Positions 1 through 8,710 of a stretch of DNA of 64,000 nucleotides are shown here, piece after piece. This stretch comes from Desulfitobacterium dehalogenans ATCC 51507 (GTDB lineage: Bacteria > Bacillota > Desulfitobacteriia > Desulfitobacteriales > Desulfitobacteriaceae). The notes under the pieces are model-generated. The model searched no databases. It was not told the DNA's origin and saw nothing but the letters and a program-made list of their open reading frames with translations. Every line of letters begins with the position of its first letter. Position 1 is the first letter of the stretch. The stretch covers positions 1,240,001-1,304,000 of the forward strand of contig NC_018017.1 in the NCBI RefSeq assembly GCF_000243155.2, written 5' to 3'. The position numbers and the translations under genes were made by a program.

Positions 1-1
1 G

Positions 2-367
2 GACACTAAATTTATTCTTTTAGGTCATGGGAGTCGACGCAAAGAGGCTAATCAGGGATTGGTTGAGGTAGCTCATAAAGTAAGTAAGATTTTGGGAGAA
101 GAGGTAACCCCGGTCTTTATGGACCATCAAGAACCCAGCTTACCTGAAGGGGTCTTGGAAAAGATTCAACAGGGTGCCAAGAAGATTATCATTATGCCTC
201 TCTTTTTATTCCGGGGAATGCATGTCACCGTGGATATCCATGAAGAAATTCGCGAGCTTAAGGAAAAATACGCCGATGTTGAGATTCTATTCAGCAAGGA
301 ACTGGGAGCCGATGATGTTATTGCTCAATTGGCAAGCCAAAGAATTAAGGAGGCCTTAGGGGCATGA
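2..367 (+). CDS. cbiX: Sirohydrochlorin cobaltochelatase CbiX (5' end cut by window)
   Basis: The reading frame is open from base 2, so the start lies upstream of the window; 121 residues are visible. It carries the chelatase motif GHGSR at the visible N-terminus (His about residue 9) and a second conserved His in GMHVTVDIH (about residue 74). These are the two metal-handling histidines expected in short, single-domain CbiX enzymes of roughly 120-130 residues, so only a few residues are missing. The enzyme inserts Co2+ into sirohydrochlorin at the entry to the anaerobic B12 pathway. Its TGA overlaps the ATG of cbiC (ATGA), which implies translational coupling within the cobalamin operon. Confidence 0.9.
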   Translation, partial: DTKFILLGHGSRRKEANQGLVEVAHKVSKILGEEVTPVFMDHQEPSLPEGVLEKIQQGAKKIIIMPLFLFRGMHVTVDIHEEIRELKEKYADVEILFSKELGADDVIAQLASQRIKEALGA

Positions 368-1002
368 AGGGATTTATCACCGACCCGCTGCAAATTGAAC
401 GGGAAAGCATGCGGATCATTCGTGGATACTTGCAACAGGATTGGACTGAGAAGGAGTTAAAAATCGTGGAGCGCTGTATTCATACCAGTGGGGATCCTAC
501 CCTGGAATCGGTCATCCGCATTCACCCTCAAGGGATTGAGGCCGGACTTAAGTCACTGCAGCAAGGGGCTCCAGTGATTACAGATGTAGAAATGGTCAGA
601 GCAGGAATTGCTAAGAAGCAATTGTCTCAGTTAGGCGGCACTGCAGAATGTTTTCTCAGTGATCCCCGGGTTGCGGATCAAGCGGTGGAATTGGGAATTA
701 CCCGCTCCATGGCAGCTCTACGTTTGAATAAAGAACGTTTGAAGGGGGCTATCGTGGCTATCGGCAATGCTCCCACTGCTTTGCTGGAGGTACTGGAGTT
801 AGCCAAAGATCCCGAGACCCGACCTGCATTAGTCGTCGGGATACCGGTTGGCTTTGTGGGAGCTAAGGAATCCAAGGACCTGCTTTGGGAAGAGCATCCA
901 GAGCTTCCTTCTATTACAATCTTAGGGAATCGAGGGGGAAGCCCTTTAGCAGCAACCTGTGTCAACGCCTTGATCTATCTCGCCGTAAATCGAGAGATCT
1001 AA
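364..1002 (+). CDS. cbiC: Cobalt-precorrin-8 methylmutase
   Basis: This 212-residue protein matches the CbiC/CobH family over its full length. The conserved catalytic His sits in CIHTSGDP (His40), and a glycine-rich segment (VVGIPVGFVGAKESK) and the C-terminal GNRGGSPLAA stretch are typical. The enzyme moves the C-11 methyl group to C-12 to give cobyrinate, in the cytoplasm. It overlaps cbiX by 4 nt and is followed after 15 nt by cbiP. Because cbiX and other cbi genes neighbour it, the anaerobic (cobalt-early) form is the better name than CobH. An antisense open frame inside the gene is judged a shadow. Confidence 0.92.
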   Translation: MKGFITDPLQIERESMRIIRGYLQQDWTEKELKIVERCIHTSGDPTLESVIRIHPQGIEAGLKSLQQGAPVITDVEMVRAGIAKKQLSQLGGTAECFLSDPRVADQAVELGITRSMAALRLNKERLKGAIVAIGNAPTALLEVLELAKDPETRPALVVGIPVGFVGAKESKDLLWEEHPELPSITILGNRGGSPLAATCVNALIYLAVNREI

Positions 1003-1017
1003 AAATGAGGTGAGAGA

Positions 1018-2607
1018 ATGAGCAAAGAAGAAACCAACCCGGAGGTTAATAGAAATTCAGTTCCAGGTGAGAAACAAGAAGCTGCTCGGTTAATGATCCA
1101 AGGGACTTCTTCCAATGTAGGAAAAAGTGTCTTGGCGGCGGCCTTTTGCCGGATATTTTATCAAGAAGGGTATCACGTAGCACCTTTTAAGGCCCAGAAC
1201 ATGGCTTTAAATTCCTTTATTACCCGCTCTGGAGGAGAGATGGGCAGAGCTCAGGTGGTACAGGCCCAGGCTGCAGGATTAGAGCCTGATGTGCGGATGA
1301 ATCCTGTCTTGCTGAAACCCACGGGACACACAGGATCCCAGGTGATTGTTCTGGGCAAAGCCCAGGGGACTCTTTCTGCCCTTAAATATCACGGGGATTA
1401 CCAGAGAAAAACCTGGCCCATTGTGGAAAAAGCTCTCCATGAACTTCTTGAGGAACATGAGATTGTAATTATCGAGGGAGCCGGAAGTCCCGCGGAAGTG
1501 AATCTCAAGCAAAATGATATTGTCAATATGCGCGTAGCCAAGGAAGCCCGGGCTCCCGTGCTTCTGGTGGCAGATATTGATCGGGGGGGAGCCTTGGCAT
1601 CCGTGGTTGGTACCCTTGAGCTCCTTGAGCCGGAAGAACGCGAATTGGTTCGGGGAATTGTGATGAATAAATTCCGAGGGGATATTAAACTTTTACAACC
1701 GGCCTTGGATTTTCTTGAAGAACGAACCGGAATTCCTGTGGTGGGAGTCGTTCCCTTCTATGATCAATTTAAGATTCCGGAAGAAGATTCCGTGGTTCTT
1801 GAAGAACAGAATAAAAGCAAACAGGATAAAGGGAAGAGCCGGGATGAAGCGTTAGATGTAGCGGTCATTCGCTTACCCTATTTATCTAATTTCACAGATT
1901 TTGATCCTTTTGAAGATGAGTCTGATGTCATTCTTCGCTATGTCCGGGAACCTGCTGAGCTGGGGCAGCCGGATTGTGTTATAATCCCCGGAAGCAAAAA
2001 CACTTTATCGGATCTGCGATTTTTATGGGATAGTGGTCTAGGTGAGAAAATTATCAAGTACTGGAAAGAGGATGTCCCCATTATTGGAATTTGTGGCGGC
2101 TATCAAATGCTGGGACGAGTGGTTCGGGACCCGTTGGGTACTGAATCTGATTTGAAGGAAATCACAGGACTGGGTATTCTTCCTATGGAGACTGAGTTTG
2201 TGTCGGATAAACATACGGTGCAAAGTCGGGGCAAGGTCGTAGGAGAGGAGCTGTTCTTGTCACGTTGTCAGGGGACAGAGATAACCGGTTATGAAATTCA
2301 TATGGGGCGTTCCCAGGGAGAAGGTAATTCCCTTTTTGAGATCGAAGCCCAAGGAACAGTTTATGGAGATGGTATGTTAAATGGTAGTGCTTTTGGAACT
2401 TATCTCCATGGGATATTTGATAATGATCCCTTGCGAACCGCGTTCTTGGAATGGCTTTGGGAGAGAAGGGGAGGGACACGTTCAGTAGACAAGACCATGT
2501 CCCAGGCAGCAATTCGCGAGCAGGCCTTTAATGAACTGGCGGACTGGGTAAGAAATAGTATGGATATGGAAAAAATTCGTTCTATTATGGGTCTGCACAA
2601 AGGATGA
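1018..2607 (+). CDS. cbiP: Cobyric acid synthase CbiP/CobQ
   Basis: This 529-residue glutamine-dependent amidase adds four amide groups to adenosylcobyrinic acid a,c-diamide. The N-terminal dethiobiotin-synthetase-like ATPase domain has the P-loop GTSSNVGKS at residues 29-37. The C-terminal class I glutaminase domain has the nucleophile in GICGGYQ (Cys359) and the His of YLHGIFDND (His464). A charged Lys/Glu-rich linker near residues 262-280 joins the domains. The RBS GAGGTGAGAG lies just before the ATG. The TGA overlaps the cbiB start (ATGA). The first ~22 residues precede the conserved core and are a short leader. Confidence 0.95.
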   Translation: MSKEETNPEVNRNSVPGEKQEAARLMIQGTSSNVGKSVLAAAFCRIFYQEGYHVAPFKAQNMALNSFITRSGGEMGRAQVVQAQAAGLEPDVRMNPVLLKPTGHTGSQVIVLGKAQGTLSALKYHGDYQRKTWPIVEKALHELLEEHEIVIIEGAGSPAEVNLKQNDIVNMRVAKEARAPVLLVADIDRGGALASVVGTLELLEPEERELVRGIVMNKFRGDIKLLQPALDFLEERTGIPVVGVVPFYDQFKIPEEDSVVLEEQNKSKQDKGKSRDEALDVAVIRLPYLSNFTDFDPFEDESDVILRYVREPAELGQPDCVIIPGSKNTLSDLRFLWDSGLGEKIIKYWKEDVPIIGICGGYQMLGRVVRDPLGTESDLKEITGLGILPMETEFVSDKHTVQSRGKVVGEELFLSRCQGTEITGYEIHMGRSQGEGNSLFEIEAQGTVYGDGMLNGSAFGTYLHGIFDNDPLRTAFLEWLWERRGGTRSVDKTMSQAAIREQAFNELADWVRNSMDMEKIRSIMGLHKG

Positions 2608-3578
2608 TGTTCATGATAGTATTGCTTAATCCCATAGCTTTTTGTTTAGGATTTCTATGGGATCAAGCCGTGGGTGATCCGCCAAAATGGCCTCATCCTG
2701 TTATCTACATGGGGAAGATTATCGCTTGGTATGATAAGCGCTTTAACCAGGGGAGGCCCCGGCTTCGCCGCCTGAAAGGTGCTCTACTTACCCTGATTCT
2801 AGTGATAGGAAGCTATATCTTAACAGCTGGTATAATTGGGGGAGCCAAAGAGATCTCCGCGGTCTTTGGCCTTATCATTGAAGTACTTCTCCTTGGCTCT
2901 ACCCTTGCCGGTAAATCCCTTCTGGAGGCTGGGAGTCAAGTGCTTACCCCGTTAAAAGAAGGGAAACTTGATGAAGCACGAAACAAGTTGGGTTGGTTTG
3001 TCAGTCGCGATACCGCCCAATTATCGGAAGGGGAAATAGCTCGGGGTACGGTGGAGACCTTAGCGGAGAATTTTGTAGACGGCATCCTTTCTCCACTATT
3101 TTATATGCTCATTGGCGGGGCACCTTTGGCTATGGCTTTTAAGGCTGTAAGCACTTTGGATTCTATGATCGCCTATCGCAATGAGCGTTATGAAGACTTT
3201 GGCCGCTTTGCCGCCCGAGCCGATGATTGGGCTAACTATCTTCCGGCCCGTCTCTCGGTGGGCATTCTTTCACTGGCAGGATGGTTTTATAAGCTGCCGG
3301 TAGGCTATGCCCTAACGATCTGGCGCAGGGATGCCAAAACTCATCCCAGTCCCAATGGTGGTAATCCCGAGAGTATGGTTGCGGGATTGCTGGAAATCCA
3401 GCTGGGAGGGAATAATATCTATCACGGCAAGGTTCACCACCGGGCTGAGATGGGCGATCCTCTCCATGAGCTGACCTGGCTTGATATTGAGCGGTGTCAA
3501 AAATTAATTCGGCTGGGGACTTGGATTAGTTTTGCGCTAATCCTTTCAGGTATCGTCTTTGTCAATAGTATCATGTAA
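2604..3578 (+). CDS. cbiB: Adenosylcobinamide-phosphate synthase CbiB
   Basis: This 324-residue integral membrane protein belongs to the CbiB/CobD family, which attaches aminopropanol phosphate to adenosylcobyric acid. Diagnostic segments are WDQAVGDPPKWPHPVIYMGK near the N-terminus, ARGTVETLAENFVDGILSPLFY around residues 145-170 and the C-terminal HPSPNGGNPES. Several hydrophobic membrane spans are visible (about residues 7-20, 60-85, 90-105, 165-180, 300-322). The gene overlaps cbiP by 4 nt. Three in-frame ATGs cluster at the start (2604, 2607, 2613), so the exact N-terminus is uncertain. It is the last gene before a long structured non-coding block that separates it from cbiA. Confidence 0.93.
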   Translation: MMFMIVLLNPIAFCLGFLWDQAVGDPPKWPHPVIYMGKIIAWYDKRFNQGRPRLRRLKGALLTLILVIGSYILTAGIIGGAKEISAVFGLIIEVLLLGSTLAGKSLLEAGSQVLTPLKEGKLDEARNKLGWFVSRDTAQLSEGEIARGTVETLAENFVDGILSPLFYMLIGGAPLAMAFKAVSTLDSMIAYRNERYEDFGRFAARADDWANYLPARLSVGILSLAGWFYKLPVGYALTIWRRDAKTHPSPNGGNPESMVAGLLEIQLGGNNIYHGKVHHRAEMGDPLHELTWLDIERCQKLIRLGTWISFALILSGIVFVNSIM

Positions 3579-4209
3579 GTGATCTGACTTGGAAAAGCTC
3601 CATAAGCTGCGCGGACAAAACTAACGCTCAAGCACTCGCTCCGAAAGGTGCCCGGCCAATTCGCTCCATGCTCAATGGCCGGTTGGAAACGTCCTGTTTC
3701 CAACCTTTCTCCGCTGCGTGCTTTTCGCGAAGTTTTGTTTCCGCTCGCTTAAATTCACTCCCTTTTGTAAAGCAAAATCCTTGGGTAGTTTTTTAGGTTT
3801 GAGCGGAGCGATGTGGAATAAACGACCCGATCCAAGCAGCTTTTTCAGCCTTGCCGACGCCGCTTGCGGCATGGTCGGCTACCCTGGGAAAGACTCTGGA
3901 GATGACCTCAGAGATGACTTGAAAAAGACCCAAAAGCGTAGCTTTGCGCACAAAAGGGAACGGCTTTAGCGGAGGAGCGGTCCGGTGAAAGAGGCTTTCT
4001 TAACACTGTGGAGCCACCGGTTTGCATGCAGAAAGCAGCGGGGTTTGGCGTAACAGTTAAGAAAGCGAGTAAACCAGCTCCGGAGCTTTGGAGTGACCGT
4101 TGTGCGTAAAGCTATGCGACCCGGACGACATTTTTCATCCTTTACTGGTGCTGCGACAGCGGCATGAATAGCTACCCTACCCAGAAAATTTTGCGAAGAG
4201 GTGAAGACA
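3579..4209 (+). ncRNA. 630-nt structured non-coding block inside the cobalamin operon
   Basis: No credible gene lies here. The first part closes on itself through nested helices. ACAAAACT (3615-3622) pairs with 3731-3738, AAGCAC (3630-3635) with 3718-3723, and GAAAGG (3643-3648) with 3704-3709. Together these enclose two abutting perfect hairpins: CCGGCCA/TGGCCGG (3652-3682) and TTGGAAAC/GTTTCCAA (3683-3703). Further on, GCCGAC-GCCGC pairs with GCGGC-GTCGGC (3853-3879), GGGTAG 3783-3788 with CTACCC 3879-3884, and GCTTTCTTAAC (3994-4004) with 4056-4066. A competing or pseudoknotted pairing joins CCGGTG 3982-3987 to CACCGG 4015-4020. It is either a large structured RNA or a repeat-type insertion. 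It does not match the cobalamin riboswitch as I know it. Confidence 0.55.
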
Positions 4210-5634
4210 ATGCCCCATTCCATGCCTCCCCGTATTCTTATCGCTGGGACCCACAGTGGTGTAGGTAAGACAACCATCGCTACAGGGATCATGGCAGCCC
4301 TGGCTAAGAAAGGACTTCCTATCCAAGCCTATAAAGTTGGTCCCGACTATATCGATCCCACTTATCATACTTTGGCTACGGGCCGTCCTTCTCGGAACTT
4401 AGATCGATGGATGCTTAGGGAAGAGTTAATCCCGATTTTTAAAAGAACTTCTCAAGATTGCTGGGCGGTCATTGAAGGGGTTATGGGGCTTTTTGATGGG
4501 GTATCAGGAACCAAAGGATATGGTAGCAGTGCTGATATTGCCAAGCTGCTGGATGCTCCTGTGATCCTGATCGTGGATGCGGGCAATTTATCACGTAGTG
4601 CAGCGGCCATAGTCCATGGTTTTTGTACCTTTGATCCTGGGATTAAGATTGCCGGAGTCATTCTCAATCGGGTGAAATCTCCAGCCCAAGAAAGCTTATT
4701 GCGTGAAGCCCTTGGCGAAATTCAAGTACCCATATTGGGAGTGCTGCCTAAGGAAGAGGGAATTCGTCTGCCCGAACGGCACCTGGGACTGGTTCCTTCT
4801 CAAGAACAAGCTTTCCGGGAGAGTTTTTTTGACGAGCTTATCAGCGTGGTGACCCGCACCATTGACCTGGAACAGATCCAAGGGATTATGCAGGAAACCT
4901 TGCCGAAAAAACAGGTTATACATGAGCCATTCATCGAAGAACCGATTATATATAAAGGCTTGGGTGAAGGGGCAGCAGGGAATCTTAATCAACATTCCTT
5001 GCGATTGGGAGTGGCACGGGATGAGGCCTTTTCCTTTTACTATCAAGATGCTTTGGATAGTGCAGAAAGCCTAGGATTTACGCTGGTTCCCTTTAGCCCT
5101 CTTCATGACCCGTCTCTACCGGATGGATTGGATGGGCTCTTTTTTGGTGGTGGATTCCCAGAGCTGCATTTAGAAAAGCTTAGCCAGAACCAGAGTTTTT
5201 TGGAATCGTTACGAGAGTTCTCGCGATTAGGGAAACCCATCTACGGGGAGTGCGGGGGATATATGTATCTAGGCGCACAGGTTACGGATTTTGAAGGTAG
5301 AACATACCCCATGACTGGACTGATTCCTATTGCAGCCGAGATGACGCCAAGACTTCAGGGTATGGGCTATCGTCAAGGCGTCTTTCAACAGGATAATTTT
5401 CTGAGTGATGCAGGAAATGTGGTTTACGGTCATGAATTTCATTATTCAAAAGTGGATTATCTAAGTTGTGGTGATTCGGTTTGTCCTGCTTTTGAACTGC
5501 TTAAAGGGGAAAAGACCATAAGAATGGACGGTTATGCTCGGGATAATATCGTCGCATCTTATCTTCATATCAACTTCGCAGGACAACCGGAGCTTTTGCA
5601 GCACTGGGCGGAGCATATACGGCAAGGAGCATAG
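4210..5634 (+). CDS. cbiA: Cobyrinate a,c-diamide synthase CbiA
   Basis: This protein amidates the a and c carboxylates of cobyrinate using ATP and glutamine. The N-terminal ATPase domain has the P-loop GTHSGVGKTT at residues 13-22. The C-terminal glutaminase domain has the nucleophile in YGECGGYMYLG (Cys348) and a conserved HEFHYS and SYLHINFAG near the end. A GTG at 4201 is also in frame, but GAGGTG at 4197-4202 is well placed for the ATG at 4210, giving 474 residues. It ends 2 nt before cobA. It is separated from cbiB by the structured block but continues the same pathway. Confidence 0.93.
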   Translation: MPHSMPPRILIAGTHSGVGKTTIATGIMAALAKKGLPIQAYKVGPDYIDPTYHTLATGRPSRNLDRWMLREELIPIFKRTSQDCWAVIEGVMGLFDGVSGTKGYGSSADIAKLLDAPVILIVDAGNLSRSAAAIVHGFCTFDPGIKIAGVILNRVKSPAQESLLREALGEIQVPILGVLPKEEGIRLPERHLGLVPSQEQAFRESFFDELISVVTRTIDLEQIQGIMQETLPKKQVIHEPFIEEPIIYKGLGEGAAGNLNQHSLRLGVARDEAFSFYYQDALDSAESLGFTLVPFSPLHDPSLPDGLDGLFFGGGFPELHLEKLSQNQSFLESLREFSRLGKPIYGECGGYMYLGAQVTDFEGRTYPMTGLIPIAAEMTPRLQGMGYRQGVFQQDNFLSDAGNVVYGHEFHYSKVDYLSCGDSVCPAFELLKGEKTIRMDGYARDNIVASYLHINFAGQPELLQHWAEHIRQGA

Positions 5635-5636
5635 GC

Positions 5637-6197
5637 ATGATTCGAGTGTATACAGGCAAAGGAAAGGGGAAAACCACTTCTGCACTGGGGGAAGCTCTGG
5701 TGGCACAGTCCCAGGGTACTAAAGTTCTTATGGTTCAATTCCTCAAAGGAAGTACCTATATGGGTGAGCTTTATACAATGGGGCGCTTAGGTATACCCTT
5801 AATCCAATTTGGAGTAGGCTGCCGTTGGTCGGCTATGATTCGAACAGGCTTAAGGCACTGTAATGGGTGTGGAGAGTGTTTTCGCCAGAACCGGGAACCC
5901 GGGATTGCTCTGCCTCTTGTGGCACAAGGAGTCGAGTTCCTCAAGACCCAGATTCAAGAGGGGGATTGGGGGCTGATTATCCTTGATGAAGTGAGTCATG
6001 CCCTGAATAAAGGGTTCTTAGAAATTGAGATATTGCATGAGTTGATCGGGCTAAAACCAAAAAGCTTGGATTGGATTTTGACTGGGCGGGATATGCCTGA
6101 GGAATTAATTCCCTTTGCAGAGCAATGGTGGGAACTTAATCCAATCAAGCATCCCTTGCAAGCGGGGATACGCAGCCGAAGGGGGATTGAATACTGA
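5637..6197 (+). CDS. cobA: Cob(I)yrinic acid a,c-diamide adenosyltransferase
   Basis: This 186-residue CobA/CobO/BtuR-type corrinoid adenosyltransferase transfers the adenosyl group of ATP to Co(I) corrinoids. The glycine-rich P-loop variant TGKGKGKTT is at residues 6-14 and the LMVQFLKG strand follows. A cysteine run CNGCGEC (Cys75, 78, 81), preceded by Cys62, is present; from memory Firmicute members often carry such a cluster, possibly for metal or redox use. It starts 2 nt after the cbiA stop and its TGA overlaps the next ATG by one base. Confidence 0.92.
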   Translation: MIRVYTGKGKGKTTSALGEALVAQSQGTKVLMVQFLKGSTYMGELYTMGRLGIPLIQFGVGCRWSAMIRTGLRHCNGCGECFRQNREPGIALPLVAQGVEFLKTQIQEGDWGLIILDEVSHALNKGFLEIEILHELIGLKPKSLDWILTGRDMPEELIPFAEQWWELNPIKHPLQAGIRSRRGIEY

Positions 6198-7186
6198 TGA
6201 GGGGATTAGGTTGGGCAAAATGCCCCGGAACCTGCGGGGAATGGGTTCAAGGAGCGAAAGATGGTATACCCTTTTTAGTTGGTTGTCCCATTAATCGGTT
6301 CGTTGAAGCAAAGGCGGAAATTCTTTTTTCGGAGCCCACGAACAAGAGACATTATGCCCATCAGCAGGAGCTTCAGAATTGGATCTGGGAACTTCCTGAG
6401 GGTAAAGAAAAGACCCGCCAGGCCTTGGAGCGATTTGCCAGGAGTCAGAATCTCCCCTCATTGACGGGTAAGCTGCGGATGAAATCCCAATTGCTTGTTG
6501 GAAAAGGCATGGCCAGCTCCACTGCGGATATGACGGCAGCAGTCAGCGCTGTAGCTCATGCTTTGGCCATCCCTTGGGAGCCTGAGGAACAGGCGCGTTT
6601 AGCCTTAGCCATAGAGCCCTCTGATCCCATTATGTTTCCAGGAGTTACAGAATTAGCCCATGGCGATGGCAGGTATATCAAATCTCTAGGATCGAAAATT
6701 CCGGCACAGTTGCTGATGTTGGATGGGGGAGGATTTTTAGACACTCTAGCTTTCAACGCCCGCAGAGATTTACCTGGTCATTATCGCAAATATGAATTTA
6801 TGATTAAGAATGCCCTGGCTCTTTTTTATGAAGGAATGGACCAGAGGGATTTGGAGAAAATCGCCCGAGCCAGCACCGTAAGTGCCCAATGTAATCAGGA
6901 CATTAATCCTAAACCCTTTTTTGAGGATTTTCTCTCCTGGATCTTGGGAAGGGGAGGGCTTGGAGTTATCGCAGCTCATAGTGGAACTCTATTAGCTGGG
7001 ATTTTTCCGGCACACCTTTCCACAACTGAAAAAAGAAATCTTCAGAGGGAAAGTCATATCCAATTCCGACCAGGTAGGGTGGAATGGGTAGAGACTTATG
7101 ATGGAGGTATCGAAGGGGGGGTTATGAATGCATGGCGGAAACCTATTGGAAGCCTCAGTACAGTATGGAAGACAGAACTTTATTGA
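6197..7186 (+). CDS. pduX: PduX-like GHMP kinase (probable L-threonine kinase)
   Basis: This 329-residue protein has the N-terminal CPGTCGEWVQG motif and the GHMP ATP-binding motif GKGMASSTAD (residues 102-111), both typical of the PduX L-threonine kinase group. PduX makes L-threonine phosphate, which CobD decarboxylates to the (R)-1-amino-2-propanol phosphate used by CbiB. That fits its position between cobA and cobD. The 3' end overlaps cobD by 59 nt, an unusually long overlap. Kinase specificity is inferred from family and neighbours, not from a visible substrate residue. Confidence 0.85.
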   Translation: MRGLGWAKCPGTCGEWVQGAKDGIPFLVGCPINRFVEAKAEILFSEPTNKRHYAHQQELQNWIWELPEGKEKTRQALERFARSQNLPSLTGKLRMKSQLLVGKGMASSTADMTAAVSAVAHALAIPWEPEEQARLALAIEPSDPIMFPGVTELAHGDGRYIKSLGSKIPAQLLMLDGGGFLDTLAFNARRDLPGHYRKYEFMIKNALALFYEGMDQRDLEKIARASTVSAQCNQDINPKPFFEDFLSWILGRGGLGVIAAHSGTLLAGIFPAHLSTTEKRNLQRESHIQFRPGRVEWVETYDGGIEGGVMNAWRKPIGSLSTVWKTELY

Positions 7187-8258
7187 CCTGTCCGCCAATA
7201 TTAATCCCTTTGGCCCTCCTCAGGGAGTATGGGAAGCCCTTCAGAAAGGGATAAAAAGTATAACCCATTACCCTGATCCGAAATATCGGCGTCTCCGGGG
7301 GAGGATGGCAGAATATTACGCGCTCACCGATGAGGAGATACTTCTTGGCAATGGAGCTGGGGAATTGATTTTTCTGATCCTCCACGGTCTCCGGCCTCGC
7401 AAAGTGCTGATTCCCCAGCCGGCCTTTAGTGAATATGGGCGGGCAGCCTTGGCCTGTGGTGCAGAAGTAAGTAAAATGATTCTTGGAGTAGAGGGATGGG
7501 GGGCTCTTTCTTTTCAGAACGAAGAAACCTACAGAAAATGGGAGCAAGCCCTTGCAGAAAACGAGTTGGTGTTTATTAATTCTCCACATAATCCTACCGG
7601 CAGTGCACTCACAAAGAAGCAATTCGAAGTGATACTCAACCTTGCCTTAAAACATAAAACCTGGGTCGTTCTGGACGAATCTTTTGTTGACTTTATGGAG
7701 GATAGGATCCGCTGGTCAGGCAGGGAGTATTTACGAAGGTATCCCAATCTGTTGGTGTTATACTCTCTAACCAAATTTTATGCCATCCCGGGATTGCGCT
7801 TGGGGGCAGTTTTTGCTGCACCCAAACTGCTTAACCGTCTACAAGAACAACGAGACCCCTGGGCCGTTAATTGCCTGGCAGAAGAAGCTGGGATAGCTGC
7901 TTTAGCTGATGCAGAGTATGGGAAGCGAGTAAGGTTCCTTTTAGAAGAAAGCAAAGAGTCGTTTTACCAGAATTTTGCTGAAGGGAGCAAGGAACAAAAG
8001 TTCTTAGGTCTACGCCTATATTCCAGTAAAGTTAATTTTGCCTTGATTCAGGTTTTAGGAGTGGAAGACTCAATCCTTGATCTGGTTGAAGCCGAAAGAC
8101 GGAAGAAGATAATCCTTCAGAAACTAGGACGACAGGGAATCTTGGTCAGGGATTGCGAAAACTTTCAGGGATTGGAAGGGAAGTACATCAGGGTGGCCAT
8201 TAAGGATAGAGAAAGTATGAATTCGTTATTAATAGGTCTTAAGACGCTGGAAAGCTAA
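7128..8258 (+). CDS. cobD: Threonine-phosphate decarboxylase CobD
   Basis: This 376-residue PLP enzyme belongs to the class I/II aminotransferase fold, close to HisC. The start MHGGN...DLSANINPFGPP is the CobD hallmark. NSPHNPTGS and the Schiff-base lysine in YSLTKFYAIPGLRLG (Lys216) are present. It converts L-threonine-O-3-phosphate to aminopropanol phosphate. A run of Gs at 7115-7120 serves as the ribosome binding site within the end of the kinase gene. HisC is the alternative, but the N-terminal motif and the cob neighbourhood favour CobD. It is the last cobalamin gene in the window. Confidence 0.9.
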   Translation: MHGGNLLEASVQYGRQNFIDLSANINPFGPPQGVWEALQKGIKSITHYPDPKYRRLRGRMAEYYALTDEEILLGNGAGELIFLILHGLRPRKVLIPQPAFSEYGRAALACGAEVSKMILGVEGWGALSFQNEETYRKWEQALAENELVFINSPHNPTGSALTKKQFEVILNLALKHKTWVVLDESFVDFMEDRIRWSGREYLRRYPNLLVLYSLTKFYAIPGLRLGAVFAAPKLLNRLQEQRDPWAVNCLAEEAGIAALADAEYGKRVRFLLEESKESFYQNFAEGSKEQKFLGLRLYSSKVNFALIQVLGVEDSILDLVEAERRKKIILQKLGRQGILVRDCENFQGLEGKYIRVAIKDRESMNSLLIGLKTLES

Positions 8259-8328
8259 AAACAATTATGCTATGATAAGGATAAATTGAAAAAGTTGCCA
8301 AACCAATTCCCTTTTTTTCAAAAAACAC

Positions 8329-8377
8329 TGCTTGTCACCACCTAGGGATTAAAGTCATAGAATAGATTAGACAAGCA
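8329..8377. repeat. Inverted repeat upstream of the tiny membrane peptide gene
   Basis: TGCTTGTC at 8329-8336 is the perfect complement of GACAAGCA at 8370-8377, with 33 nt between. It lies just upstream of the small gene at 8409. It could be a leader stem or an operator; nothing else identifies it. Confidence 0.35.
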
Positions 8378-8408
8378 ACGAAACTGTCTAAAAGGGAGTG
8401 AAAGTTAT

Positions 8409-8498
8409 ATGTCAGCTTGCAGTATCGGGGCTGTAATTATCAACAGCTTTATCTTGGCAGTAGTGGTGTTTATTCTGGCTATTGTGTTGTTCATTTAA
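8409..8498 (+). CDS. Tiny single-span membrane peptide (YjcZ-like)
   Basis: This 29-codon gene has the ribosome binding site AAAGGGAGTGA 7 nt before its ATG. The product begins MSACSIGAVIINS and then is almost purely hydrophobic (FILAVVVFILAIVLFI), forming one membrane helix that ends at the C-terminus. This layout resembles the tiny transmembrane YjcZ/TIGR01732 peptides of spore formers. The resemblance is in composition and length only, since the usual Gly/Tyr-rich N-terminus is missing. A terminator hairpin follows 45 nt downstream, so it is probably a monocistronic unit. A small membrane subunit linked to the cytochrome bd genes downstream is possible but the terminator argues against it. 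Confidence 0.6.
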   Translation: MSACSIGAVIINSFILAVVVFILAIVLFI

Positions 8499-8543
8499 GC
8501 TCTGATCCTAAGGGGCTACTGAGGAAATAGGGTAATCAAGGCA

Positions 8544-8584
8544 GGCTGATGTAGGAGATCTTCAAAAACATCAGCCTCTTTTTA
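8544..8584 (+). terminator. Rho-independent terminator
   Basis: GGCTGATGT (8544-8552) pairs perfectly with ACATCAGCC (8568-8576), followed by a T-rich tail. It ends the transcript of the 29-codon gene and insulates cydA. Confidence 0.85.
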
Positions 8585-8710
8585 ATTATCAGCTGGAAAA
8601 AAAGGTCGTTAAACTCTAGACTTATTCGTTATTTAGATTTATAATAAATGCAAGAGAAATTTTATACATAATAATATTACTAATTTAAGAAAGGTAAGGG
8701 GGAAAAAAAG

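Noticed and set aside
3718-3969. 83-codon open frame inside the cbiB-cbiA gap
   Set aside because: It has no ribosome binding site, crosses strong helices and its product resembles no protein; the RNA structure explains the region better.
3579-4209. Cobalamin riboswitch or group II intron in the cob gap
   Set aside because: No B12-box motif was found, and no intron domain V or reverse transcriptase is present.
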